Of a stretch of 60,354 nucleotides of DNA, positions 8,290-16,512 are shown piece after piece. The stretch comes from Clostridia bacterium (GTDB taxonomy: Bacteria > Bacillota_A > Clostridia > Oscillospirales > CAG-272), in NCBI GenBank assembly GCA_017445115.1, contig JAFSUU010000119.1, forward strand, positions 1-60,354, read 5' to 3'. The stretch's first letter is position 1; each line of letters opens with the position of its first letter. A program made the translations under genes and the position numbers. The notes below the pieces were generated by a model that saw nothing but the letters and a program-made list of their open reading frames with translations, was not told the origin of the DNA and did no database searches.

Positions 8290-9150
8290 TCACAATATGT
8301 TTTTGATACTGTTGTATATTTTGTTACCGACTTCCGGATTGTTCATCGTATACAGATGTATGCCGCGAACTCCGTTCGATACGAGCTCTTCTATCTGCCC
8401 GACAGCATACTCGATCCCGGCAGATTTCAATGATTCCGAATCGTCCGCGTATTTCATCATAAGCTTTGAAAGCTTATTCGGTATCGAAGCGCCGCACATC
8501 GTTACCATTCGCTCGATCTGTTTTTTGTTCATCACCGGCATGATACCCGCAGAAACCGGAACGTTGATCCCCGCTTTAACAATTTTATCGGAAAAATCAT
8601 AAAAGTGACGGTTGTTAAAGAACAACTGACTGATAAGGAACGTCACACCGGATTCGATTTTGATTTTCAGGTTTTCAATATCTTTTTCCGAATTTTCAGC
8701 TTCAGCATGAGTTTCGGGGTAGCAAGCGCCTCCGATATCAAACGCTCCGTTTTTCTTAATAAACGCCGCAAGATCGGAAGCGTGAGAAAAATCGTGCTTC
8801 GGCGGATGGTCGGGACTTATATCCCCGCGCAAAGCGAGAATATTCTCGATGCCGTGCTCGGAAAAATCGTCAAGAATAATACCTGCGTCAGAGTATGTAG
8901 TGCTGACGCAAGTGAGGTGAGCCATAGATTCGATGCCATACTCTTTTTTAATGATTTCGGCAATATTTCTGGTATTGCTGTCCGCAATATTTCCTCCGGC
9001 GCCGTAAGTAACGCTTATAAAATCGGGGTTGATCCCGCGGAGTCCGTCAAGAGTTTCATAGATAGAATCAACCGAAGACGTTTTTTTAGGTGGAAAGACT
9101 TCCAGCGAAAAAACAGTTCTCTTTTTCTCGTATATAGTTGATATTTTCAT
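8290..9150 (-). CDS. metF: Methylenetetrahydrofolate reductase
   Basis: Flavoprotein that reduces 5,10-methylene- to 5-methyltetrahydrofolate, the methyl donor for MetH. The 286-residue barrel shows FSLEVFPPK (catalytic Glu), SVTYGAGG, LALRGD, ACYPETHAE, QLFFNN, PVSAGIMPV and GVRGIHLYTMN, all in family order. AGAGGCG lies just before the ATG. It is co-transcribed with the GIY-YIG gene upstream (nine-base gap) and with the MetH pieces downstream, so methyl-THF synthesis and use are one unit. Confidence 0.95.
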   Translation of the reverse strand: MKISTIYEKKRTVFSLEVFPPKKTSSVDSIYETLDGLRGINPDFISVTYGAGGNIADSNTRNIAEIIKKEYGIESMAHLTCVSTTYSDAGIILDDFSEHGIENILALRGDISPDHPPKHDFSHASDLAAFIKKNGAFDIGGACYPETHAEAENSEKDIENLKIKIESGVTFLISQLFFNNRHFYDFSDKIVKAGINVPVSAGIMPVMNKKQIERMVTMCGASIPNKLSKLMMKYADDSESLKSAGIEYAVGQIEELVSNGVRGIHLYTMNNPEVGNKIYNSIKNIL

Positions 9151-9159
9151 AATACGCCT

Positions 9160-9501
9160 CTATTCCTGTGATTCAATTAAGCTGCGCTCGTACTCCGCCG
9201 CCCTCTCATAGTCATCGGCATTGAGTTTGTCACCGAACACAGTCTCAAAGTTGCCGGAGCCGGCAATCAAAAATTCTTTTTCGGACTTCGGAATTTTCTT
9301 AAACTGAGCCTCGAGTTTAAGAGCGGATTCTTTGCAGGAGGTCTTCCATACGATTTCATATCTGACCGGTCTATGACTTCTCGTGTATTTCGCACCGCCC
9401 GGAACTTTTCCGAGATGAGCTGAAAGTCTGTGCAAAACGTCTGTCGTATAGCCGCAGTAGAGAGAAGAGTCAGAACACCTTAATACATATACATAATACA
9501 T
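9160..9501 (-). CDS. GIY-YIG domain protein (UPF0213 type)
   Basis: A 113-residue single-domain GIY-YIG nuclease-like protein. It starts YYVYVLRCSDSSLYCGYTTD, where YVY and YCGYT are the two halves of the signature; the arginine (VLHRLSAH) and a downstream Glu (KLEAQFKK) fit the active site. Family members are common but their biological role is unclear. GGAGG precedes the ATG by six bases. It is the first gene of the metF-metH transcript, an association I would treat as positional only. Confidence 0.88.
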   Translation of the reverse strand: MYYVYVLRCSDSSLYCGYTTDVLHRLSAHLGKVPGGAKYTRSHRPVRYEIVWKTSCKESALKLEAQFKKIPKSEKEFLIAGSGNFETVFGDKLNADDYERAAEYERSLIESQE

Positions 9502-9522
9502 ATCAAACCTCCGCTGTATACA

Positions 9523-9551
9523 ATTATACTACGGCATTTATAATTAGTCAA
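9523..9551 (-). promoter_or_regulatory. Promoter of the GIY-YIG/metF/metH operon
   Basis: Minus strand TTGACT (9551-9546), 17-base spacer, TATAAT (9528-9523). The -35 box overlaps the last codons of bioY. The leader is only about 20 bases, too short for a SAM or cobalamin riboswitch. Confidence 0.75.
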
Positions 9552-10084
9552 ACTTTAATTATCTTTTTCATCTTTGAAGCAATTAACGATGCAAGAACGA
9601 TTTTAACCGCATCGGGAATTATGTAAGGAACGACGCAAAGCAGAAGAGATTTCCAGACCCCGGTTTCTGTCTGAAAAACAAACCAGGCAGTACCGCAAAC
9701 ATAACATATCAAAAGACCGGAAGCAAGGATGATGTAATGAATCCAGCCTGACTTATGTCTTTTTTCATAAATCATACAGAAAAGGCACGTAAATACAAAT
9801 CCGAAAAGATAGCCGCCGGTCGGACCGATCAAATGACCAACGCCTCCTCCGAATCCGGAGAACACGGGAACGCCGACTGCTCCGAGTGCCAAATAAACAA
9901 TATATGAGATCAGCGCTCTTTTGCAGCCGATGAATCCGATCGCAAAAAACACGGCAAACGTTTGTAACGTGACCGGAACTCCCGAAAACGGAAGAGGTAT
10001 AGTCACCCAGGAACAAACCGCAAGAAGAGCCGACATAGATGCGATCTTAACAAGGTCGTTTAGCTTTATCGCTTTTTGTCTCAT
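9548..10084 (-). CDS. bioY: Biotin ECF transporter S component
   Basis: Membrane protein that captures biotin for an energy-coupling-factor transporter. The 178-residue sequence has about six hydrophobic helices and BioY landmarks: IPLPFSGVPVTLQTFAVFFA near the start and GPTGGYLFGFV in the middle. GAGGGGG lies seven bases before the ATG. No biotin genes or ECF ATPases are nearby, so it probably uses shared EcfAAT. It is divergent from bcp. TATAAT occurs on the minus strand at 10147-10152 but lacks a good -35. Confidence 0.92.
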   Translation of the reverse strand: MRQKAIKLNDLVKIASMSALLAVCSWVTIPLPFSGVPVTLQTFAVFFAIGFIGCKRALISYIVYLALGAVGVPVFSGFGGGVGHLIGPTGGYLFGFVFTCLFCMIYEKRHKSGWIHYIILASGLLICYVCGTAWFVFQTETGVWKSLLLCVVPYIIPDAVKIVLASLIASKMKKIIKV

Positions 10085-10233
10085 AGCGCCCCCTCGATAT
10101 CATGATCTGTCATAATCATTTTTTCATCTTAATATATTTTACACAAATTATATTTTAGAGCATTAACCCTCATGTAACTTTTTTGTAATTTTACGTCACC
10201 TGTGTCGTAAATATCTTTTGAAGCATGGGCATA

Positions 10234-10262
10234 TTGACAAAATATTTATGATATGAAATAAT
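10234..10262 (+). promoter_or_regulatory. Promoter of bcp
   Basis: TTGACA (10234-10239), 17-base spacer, AATAAT (10257-10262). Eleven of twelve bases match. The bcp start is about 25 bases beyond the predicted +1. Confidence 0.7.
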
Positions 10263-10293
10263 AAATATAGATATAATTACAAGAGGTGGGAAT

Positions 10294-10758
10294 ATGCTGT
10301 CAATAGGATCAAAAGCGCCGGATTTCACGCTCAGCGACAAAAACGGAAACAAAGTATCACTGTCAGATCTTAAAGGAAAAAGAGTTGTCATATATTTTTA
10401 TTCAAAGGACAACACCTCGGGATGTACGAAGCAAGCTTGCGCATTTGCCGCGCACTATCCGGAGTTTGAAAAGCTCGGAGCAGAAGTGATCGGCATAAGC
10501 CGTGACAGCGTCGAATCACACAAAAGATTCGCTGAAAAATACTCACTTCCGTTCATTTTACTGTCTGACACTGAGCTTGATGCGATACAAAAATACGGCG
10601 TATGGCAGGAAAAGAAGAATTACGGAAAAACGGTGATGGGCGTCGTAAGATCTACGTTCATAATCGATATTGAGGGAAATATCGAGCACATTATGGTAAA
10701 AGTTAATGCAGAGAATAATGCCTCTGACGTGCTGAAATTAATAAGTCTCGTTAAATGA
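10294..10758 (+). CDS. bcp: Thioredoxin-dependent thiol peroxidase (Bcp/PrxQ)
   Basis: Peroxiredoxin that reduces hydrogen and organic peroxides in the cytosol. The 154-residue protein has peroxidatic Cys44 and resolving Cys49 in SGCTKQAC, the C-x4-C spacing of atypical two-cysteine PrxQ proteins; TSGC replaces the usual TPGC. Other family landmarks are GSKAPDFTL at the start, VIGISRDS and VVRSTFIID. AGAGGTGG precedes the ATG. It is monocistronic and may protect the anaerobe from transient oxygen. Confidence 0.93.
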   Translation: MLSIGSKAPDFTLSDKNGNKVSLSDLKGKRVVIYFYSKDNTSGCTKQACAFAAHYPEFEKLGAEVIGISRDSVESHKRFAEKYSLPFILLSDTELDAIQKYGVWQEKKNYGKTVMGVVRSTFIIDIEGNIEHIMVKVNAENNASDVLKLISLVK

Positions 10759-10791
10759 AACAATTTTCAGCAAAAATTTAGCAATTTTGTG

Positions 10792-10820
10792 TTGAAATAG
10801 TATATTTCTTATGATATAAT
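10792..10820 (+). promoter_or_regulatory. Promoter of the HD-GYP gene
   Basis: TTGAAA (10792-10797), 17-base spacer, TATAAT (10815-10820); 11 of 12 bases match. The leader is about 55 bases with no evident riboswitch. Confidence 0.78.
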
Positions 10821-10881
10821 AGATTAATAAAATTACATACATAGTTATTATATATATTTACGCAAAATTCGGAGAACCGGT

Positions 10882-13071
10882 ATGAATCGCTTCAGAGAAT
10901 CTATAAAGACAAGCAGTTTTGCTAAATCTTTTATACTGATAGTAGTATGCCTCGGAGTAAATCTTCTGCTCTCCTTCGTCGCGCGACTTGTGAATTTTGA
11001 ATACGTTCCGCTTTATCTTGACAATATAGGAACAGTATTCGCCGCGATGCTGGGAGGTACTCTTCCCGGCGTTATCGTTGGATTCGCAACCAACGCCATC
11101 AACTCGATATTTACATCTGAGCTGACCCTGTACTATGGAACGATAAGCGTATTTATCGCACTGATAGCAAGATATCTCTTTGTAAACGGACGTTTCAAAA
11201 CGCCCGGGAAGCGTTTGTTATCCTCGTTGTTCATAGCGCTTATATGCGGTTCTCTCGGTGCGCTTTTAACCTGGCTGATCTACGGCTTTGATTTCGGATC
11301 TGAAATCTCGGCTCCGCTTGCACAAAAAATGACGTCTGACTGGCGAATATACCCTGTTACCTCCCAATTCGCGTCAGAAATCTTTATAAACATTCTTGAT
11401 AAAATTATAACTGTATTTGCGGCATGCCTCGCTTTCAGATTCTGCCCGAAAAATATTAAAGACTCTTTCGGTTATCAGGAAAAAGAAGCAGCACACGTAT
11501 CTATATTTAAACAGCTTAAAAAATTCAACAGTTCTCTCCTCGGTAAAGTCGTCAAAACGATGCTTCTGTTTGAGTTGATCCTGTGTACTCTATCAACAGT
11601 AATCTGCTATTTTATGTATCAGGACACCAACGTCAGCAAATATGCTTCAAGCTGCCACAGTGCAACAGATCTGGCGATTAACGTTATCAATCCCGAACTG
11701 ATAGACAACTTTGCAACAGAACGTCAGGAGATCTTCGATGAATTTGTTGAGGATCTACCGGCAGTATGCGCCTGGGATCCTCAATCATATCCGGATTATT
11801 TTACCGATTATTACGATTTTTCCCATCAAAAGTATTCTTCAGATTACTTGGTGACGGAGAGAAGGCTCGAGGAGATCGCCGCAACATTCCCGAGTCTTAA
11901 ATACCTGTACATATACAAAGTAGAAGAAGACGGCTGCCATATAGTATTCGACATAGATCATGAACAATACGCTACCAAAATTGACTTCGGCGAGTCGTTT
12001 CAGGATCAGAAGGAAGCTCTTTTGAACGGTGAAAATATCGACATTATGATAACCGACGACGAATACGGTTGGCTGCTTTCCTATTTCAACCCGATGAGAG
12101 ACAACGAAGGAAATTGTGTCGCTTACGTATGTGCGGACGTTTCGATGAACCAGCTGAAAATCGACCAGCTGATATTTGTCGTTAAAACCGTCTCGGTTCT
12201 GATCGGAGCGTCGATCATCGTTCTTGTTATAGTTCTTAACATCTTTGATCACGGCGTCGTAAAGCCGATCAAAAGAATTTCAAATGCGGCATCTGATTTT
12301 GCTTTTGATAACGAGAAAACACAGAAAAACAGTAATAATAATATAATGAACCTCGAAATCAATTCGTGTGATGAAGTCGAGGAATTGTATAACTCTCTTA
12401 AAAAGCTCGCCGTAGATTCAACTGACTACATAGAAAAAATCAAGATGGATGCAGAGTCAATGAACAGGCTTCAGGAAGCCATAATTATTGACTTTGCAAA
12501 TATGGTCGAGAACAGAGACAAGAACACAGGCGACCATATCAAAAAGACTTCCATGTACGTCAAAATGATCGCCGAAGAACTCAGGAACGAAGGAGTATAT
12601 ACCAACGTCCTTACAGATGACTATATTTTGAAGATCGTTCGTTCCGCGCCTCTACACGACGTCGGGAAGATACGCATTTCAGACCTGATCCTCAACAAGC
12701 CCGGAAGGCTTACCGATGAAGAATTTGAGATCATGAAAACTCACGCGAGTGCAGGCGCTGAGATCCTCACTAACGCCATGGTCAATTCAGACGATACCGA
12801 TTATCTCAAAGAAGCCATCAATATGGCTCATTACCACCATGAATGGTGGAACGGCAGCGGATATCCCGACGGTCTGTCAGGCGAGGAAATTCCGCTTTCG
12901 GCACGAATAATGGCAGTTGCAGACGTATTCGACGCACTTGTTTCAAAGCGAAGCTACAAAGCACCGTTTACATTTGAAACTTCTGTTAAGATCATTAACG
13001 AAGAGAGCGGCACGCATTTTGACCCGTTGGTCGCGGAAGCTTTCTTAAGGATCTCAAATCAGTTCAAATAG
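10882..13071 (+). CDS. Membrane receptor with HD-GYP c-di-GMP phosphodiesterase domain
   Basis: A 729-residue transmembrane protein. Residues 1-190 form a multi-helix domain resembling the substrate-binding S-component type fold (GGTLPGVIVGFATNAINSI). A second anchored part follows with an extracellular sensor-like region (about 250-430), a helix near 435-455 and a HAMP-like linker (VVKPIKRISNA). The C-terminal domain is HD-GYP: HDVGK at about 592 and GSGYPDGL at about 658, with the remaining metal-binding histidines (HYHHEWWNG) present, so it should be active in hydrolysing c-di-GMP. It ends with TAG, showing that amber is a normal stop codon here. Confidence 0.9.
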   Translation: MNRFRESIKTSSFAKSFILIVVCLGVNLLLSFVARLVNFEYVPLYLDNIGTVFAAMLGGTLPGVIVGFATNAINSIFTSELTLYYGTISVFIALIARYLFVNGRFKTPGKRLLSSLFIALICGSLGALLTWLIYGFDFGSEISAPLAQKMTSDWRIYPVTSQFASEIFINILDKIITVFAACLAFRFCPKNIKDSFGYQEKEAAHVSIFKQLKKFNSSLLGKVVKTMLLFELILCTLSTVICYFMYQDTNVSKYASSCHSATDLAINVINPELIDNFATERQEIFDEFVEDLPAVCAWDPQSYPDYFTDYYDFSHQKYSSDYLVTERRLEEIAATFPSLKYLYIYKVEEDGCHIVFDIDHEQYATKIDFGESFQDQKEALLNGENIDIMITDDEYGWLLSYFNPMRDNEGNCVAYVCADVSMNQLKIDQLIFVVKTVSVLIGASIIVLVIVLNIFDHGVVKPIKRISNAASDFAFDNEKTQKNSNNNIMNLEINSCDEVEELYNSLKKLAVDSTDYIEKIKMDAESMNRLQEAIIIDFANMVENRDKNTGDHIKKTSMYVKMIAEELRNEGVYTNVLTDDYILKIVRSAPLHDVGKIRISDLILNKPGRLTDEEFEIMKTHASAGAEILTNAMVNSDDTDYLKEAINMAHYHHEWWNGSGYPDGLSGEEIPLSARIMAVADVFDALVSKRSYKAPFTFETSVKIINEESGTHFDPLVAEAFLRISNQFK

Positions 13072-13087
13072 TATTCTTCCAACAAAG

Positions 13088-13130
13088 ATATACCGCCGAA
13101 GCAGGTTTGCTTCGGCGGTATATTATTTTG
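13088..13130. terminator. Bidirectional terminator between the HD-GYP and EAL genes
   Basis: A 16-bp perfect stem (arms 13088-13103 and 13108-13123) with a GGTT loop and flanking T/A-rich tracts. It separates two convergent c-di-GMP genes. Confidence 0.85.
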
Positions 13131-13146
13131 ATTTGTATTACGAAGT

Positions 13147-15462
13147 TTATATGACCTTGCTGTTGTCAAGGAAGCCGGTATAGTCCGTAAGCGACAAAGG
13201 CTTCGAATAATAGTAGCCTTGAATGACCTGGCAGCCGAGGCTCTTAAGAAGCTCGACCTGATCCTGATGTTCAACGCCCTCTTGCGTGACCTTCATATGA
13301 AGTTCTCTTGCAAGCGAGATGATACTTGACAATACTTTGAGGTCTCTGTCAGGAGAAAATCCTTCTTTAATGAAGAATCTGTCAAGCTTTATCTCGTCCA
13401 TAGGAAGCTCTTTAAGAATATTATATGAAGAGAATCCTGAGCCGAAGTCGTCGATTGAACACTTAAATCCGTTTTTATGAAGCACGTTAACGGTTTCACG
13501 GAGTTTATCATAATCCTCATACGCAAAGCTTTCCGTAAACTCGATCGTCAAGAAGTCATCCGCAATATTGTGCTTCTTCTTTGTTTCCGTATAGAACGAA
13601 ACGAAATCTCTTGACGTCGCAGTGATACGTGAAGCGTTGATTGATACAGGATACAACGGAAGTCCGTTCAAGACCGCGTCTTCAATATAAAGGCAAACCT
13701 GTTCAAACACATAATGGTCAAGCTTGACAATGAAGTGGTTCGCTTCAAACAGAGGCAGGAAAACGTCCGGCTGCATATACTCGTCAAGCTCAGGGTTATA
13801 CCAACGCACAAGCGCTTCGCATCCATCCGGCCGCTTTTCAAGAATATTGTACTTAGCCTGATAGAAGACCTTAAAGTCATGATTCTGAAGAGCGGATTCC
13901 ATATGAAGTTCGATATAGTCGTTCTGTACCGCACTCGAATGAAGCATTTCATTATAGTAACGAAACTGAGCGAAATCATACGGAAATCTCGACGCGTTTT
14001 CAGCTTCTATCGCAAGGTCTACCATCTTGGAAACGCTGGACGTCAGATTCTTTTCTGTCGTATACACACCGCCGAGGAGCGAAAGCATAACGCTGTCGGT
14101 CATCTGAGAGCTGTGTTCGCTGGCGAGCGCTACAAGCGAATAAATCCTCTGTTCCAGTGTCTTCAGATCTCTGTAGTGAAGAAGAAGCAAGAATCTGCCG
14201 TTGTCCGCATATCCGTAGACCTCATCCAACTGTAAAATACGGCTGTACAGAAGTTCGAGATACTTTAGTATCTTGACCGTCGTCTCCATGCCGAACTGAT
14301 CGTGAATATACGAAAAGTGGTTGATATCAATAACGACTACAGCGAACATTGTCGCCTTGTTTCTCGAAATGATCTCCGAAGATGCGCTTTCAAACTTTGA
14401 TCTGGAATAACATCCGAGAACCAGGTTCGTATCGGTAAGCGCCGCGTGGCGGCGTCTTGTAATAATACGCTGAATAAGAACGAACAGCGTAACAACTATT
14501 ACTACGATAAAGAACACGAGCAGAGTTCCGAGAATTGCTCTCAGTATTTCATATCCGGTCGGATATAAGTCCGCAGATTTATAATAACCGACAGAGGACA
14601 AAAGCGTTTTATTATTCTCGGTCACACTGCTGACGGTGAATATGCAATCGTCACCGGCAACGTTCTCTTTATATGTATCGGTACTTCCGTTTGTAATAGT
14701 GACTCTGAAATTATCGACGAACAGCTTATCGTTAAGCTCATTCCTCAATATTTCATATATGTCACCGTATTCCCTGATGTTCATTTCAGGTTCAGCGTGA
14801 AGTATCTTAACGATCTCGCCTTCGGGCGTACAGTATACCGTAAGGCGGGAATTCATATAACTCTTGTCAAATTCCTCGGTAGTAGCCGCAATGTCTCTGA
14901 CCCAGAAGAAAACGATGACAGCGTCCGCATATTCAAAGTTGTGAAGCGGTACGCAATAAGCTATTGAACTCAAATTAAACTGTCTGTCAGGTACAGCGCC
15001 GATGCAGCACAGCTCGTTCTTTTCAATAGAATTGAGGATCTCCGGCAATTCCATCGATATATCGAACTCGTCATCATTAACGTTAAACTCCGCGCCGAGC
15101 TTATAGTATCTTACCCACGTGATGCTTCCGAACCGAGATTCTCTGCTGATACGGTGCATCTGTATGGAAAAGTCCTGTTCGTCTTCGTAAGAGCCGCTGA
15201 GCAGCGTCGCGCCGAAGTTATCGGCGTACGCTTTATATATTTCGACGCCGCTTCTCAAGTTATAAGCGGCGTTTTGAATATTCTGCTGAGCGATTCTTGC
15301 CGCTTCTTCCTCAATATTGCCGGAATACTGCGCCAGCATTGCAAAGCATGCGACGAGCATAAGCAAACAGACGAAAAACGCGAGCAGGAGTATATAGTTA
15401 TGTGACTTCGCCTTCGGCTTATTATTTGAGTTCGAGGAATTATATGAAGTCTTGGATTTCAC
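13147..15462 (-). CDS. Membrane protein with degenerate GGDEF and intact EAL domains
   Basis: A 771-residue protein with two membrane helices (about 22-46 and 305-330) flanking an extracytoplasmic sensor region. The GGDEF domain has lost its signature (ADNGRF where GGDEF should be), so it is not a cyclase and may bind GTP as a regulator. The EAL domain (about 515-765) keeps EALVRW, SINAS, TIEFTES, DDFGSG, IKLDRFF, TQEGVE and QGYYYSKPL, so it should be an active c-di-GMP phosphodiesterase. The start is GTG with GGGGG seven bases upstream. It is 18 bases after a coiled-coil gene, at the end of the SipW/AAA+ operon. Confidence 0.9.
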   Translation of the reverse strand: MKSKTSYNSSNSNNKPKAKSHNYILLLAFFVCLLMLVACFAMLAQYSGNIEEEAARIAQQNIQNAAYNLRSGVEIYKAYADNFGATLLSGSYEDEQDFSIQMHRISRESRFGSITWVRYYKLGAEFNVNDDEFDISMELPEILNSIEKNELCCIGAVPDRQFNLSSIAYCVPLHNFEYADAVIVFFWVRDIAATTEEFDKSYMNSRLTVYCTPEGEIVKILHAEPEMNIREYGDIYEILRNELNDKLFVDNFRVTITNGSTDTYKENVAGDDCIFTVSSVTENNKTLLSSVGYYKSADLYPTGYEILRAILGTLLVFFIVVIVVTLFVLIQRIITRRRHAALTDTNLVLGCYSRSKFESASSEIISRNKATMFAVVVIDINHFSYIHDQFGMETTVKILKYLELLYSRILQLDEVYGYADNGRFLLLLHYRDLKTLEQRIYSLVALASEHSSQMTDSVMLSLLGGVYTTEKNLTSSVSKMVDLAIEAENASRFPYDFAQFRYYNEMLHSSAVQNDYIELHMESALQNHDFKVFYQAKYNILEKRPDGCEALVRWYNPELDEYMQPDVFLPLFEANHFIVKLDHYVFEQVCLYIEDAVLNGLPLYPVSINASRITATSRDFVSFYTETKKKHNIADDFLTIEFTESFAYEDYDKLRETVNVLHKNGFKCSIDDFGSGFSSYNILKELPMDEIKLDRFFIKEGFSPDRDLKVLSSIISLARELHMKVTQEGVEHQDQVELLKSLGCQVIQGYYYSKPLSLTDYTGFLDNSKVI

Positions 15463-15480
15463 TTCTTTACCCCCGCGACA

Positions 15481-15714
15481 TTATTTCTTTTCCAGTTCGT
15501 CCAACTCTTTCATAAGGCGATGCAGATTCGCTCTTTCTTCATCGATCTGTGACGTAAACTGGTTAAAATAGTCCACATCCTGATCGTCCGGTTCGACATG
15601 GCGAAGAATCGCGTCGACAAGCGCTGCCTGAGATCTGGAACGCTTCTGCTCGATCTGATCAATGCGTTCCTTTGATTTGGCGATCTCTTTCTTCAACTTC
15701 ATTTTTTCGAACAT
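15481..15714 (-). CDS. Small coiled-coil protein
   Basis: A 77-residue, highly charged, probably all-helical protein with heptad-like patterns (LKKEIAKSKERIDQIEQKRS and IDEERANLHRLMKELDELEK). It has no signal peptide. AAGGAAG lies nine bases upstream. I do not recognise a family. It sits between the first signal peptidase gene and the EAL gene in the same operon and may be an adaptor, which is inference. Confidence 0.65.
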   Translation of the reverse strand: MFEKMKLKKEIAKSKERIDQIEQKRSRSQAALVDAILRHVEPDDQDVDYFNQFTSQIDEERANLHRLMKELDELEKK

Positions 15715-15753
15715 AATATTTCTTCCTTTGAATGAAAAAAATTTAAATGAAAA

Positions 15754-16512
15754 CTATACGTTGATGTTGTTACTTTCATCGTCCGGCGCTGCGCCTTGCG
15801 AACTGTCGTCACCGGGAGACGCTTCCTGCGCAGGACTTACGTCAGAAGAAGACTGTTCGCCATCAGGCTGGGAACTGCCGAAGCCTTTTGCCTTGAGCTT
15901 TTCCACTTCCTCACGAACAAGCGATTCGATCTGTTCCTCGCGCTTTCTCTCGATCTCTTCGCTTCTCTTTTTGTTAGCCTTCTTTATACCGGGAACGTAC
16001 ATTAACAATATCACTCCCAGAATAGCGGCGACTGCTATGAGTTTTCCGATCCCGGAAAACAGGAATCTGCCCCAGGCTGTCAAAAACGGAAGATTCTTCT
16101 CATAAATACCGAGAAGCTTCGAGCCTTTAGCGGTATAATGATCCTCCACCGAATTGGCATCGCCTTTTGTTACGAACTCTTCCCCGTTTCCGATGATCTC
16201 AATTACACGGTGAGTATTATAAGCAGACTCAAGATAAGGGTCGTCCGAGCTGAATATGATGACGTCACCGACCTTGACCTCAGACGGTTCTGCTTTTCTG
16301 ACCAAAATAAAGCTTTGCGCCGGGATCTCGGGCTCCATACTCTGCGTCATTACCCAGGCGGTCGTCTTTCCGAAGATAAATACCGTGTGACCGGTGGCTC
16401 TCGATATAAATACGAACGCAAGAAGGCCGACTATAGCAAAAATCACGAGATATCCAATTACGTCGCCGACGATCTTTAAAGTTTTAAATCTCGTCGTCTT
16501 TTCTGTTTTCAT
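15754..16512 (-). CDS. sipW: SipW-like type I signal peptidase (first copy)
   Basis: Membrane serine protease of the archaeal/ER type that removes signal peptides from TasA-like proteins. The 252-residue protein has an N-terminal helix, catalytic Ser58 in TQSMEPEI, His101 in NTHRV in place of the bacterial lysine, the KGDAN box, and a C-terminal helix followed by a charged, acidic tail. The ATG at 16512 overlaps the upstream gene by 29 bases with GGAG 12 bases ahead; the longer frame from 16584 lacks a ribosome binding site. It lies in the AAA+/DUF2357 operon, next to many candidate substrates. Confidence 0.85.
   Translation of the reverse strand: MKTEKTTRFKTLKIVGDVIGYLVIFAIVGLLAFVFISRATGHTVFIFGKTTAWVMTQSMEPEIPAQSFILVRKAEPSEVKVGDVIIFSSDDPYLESAYNTHRVIEIIGNGEEFVTKGDANSVEDHYTAKGSKLLGIYEKNLPFLTAWGRFLFSGIGKLIAVAAILGVILLMYVPGIKKANKKRSEEIERKREEQIESLVREEVEKLKAKGFGSSQPDGEQSSSDVSPAQEASPGDDSSQGAAPDDESNNINV

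Noticed and set aside
9502..9547. SAM or cobalamin riboswitch before the methionine operon
   Set aside because: The leader between the predicted +1 and the first gene is only about 20 bases.
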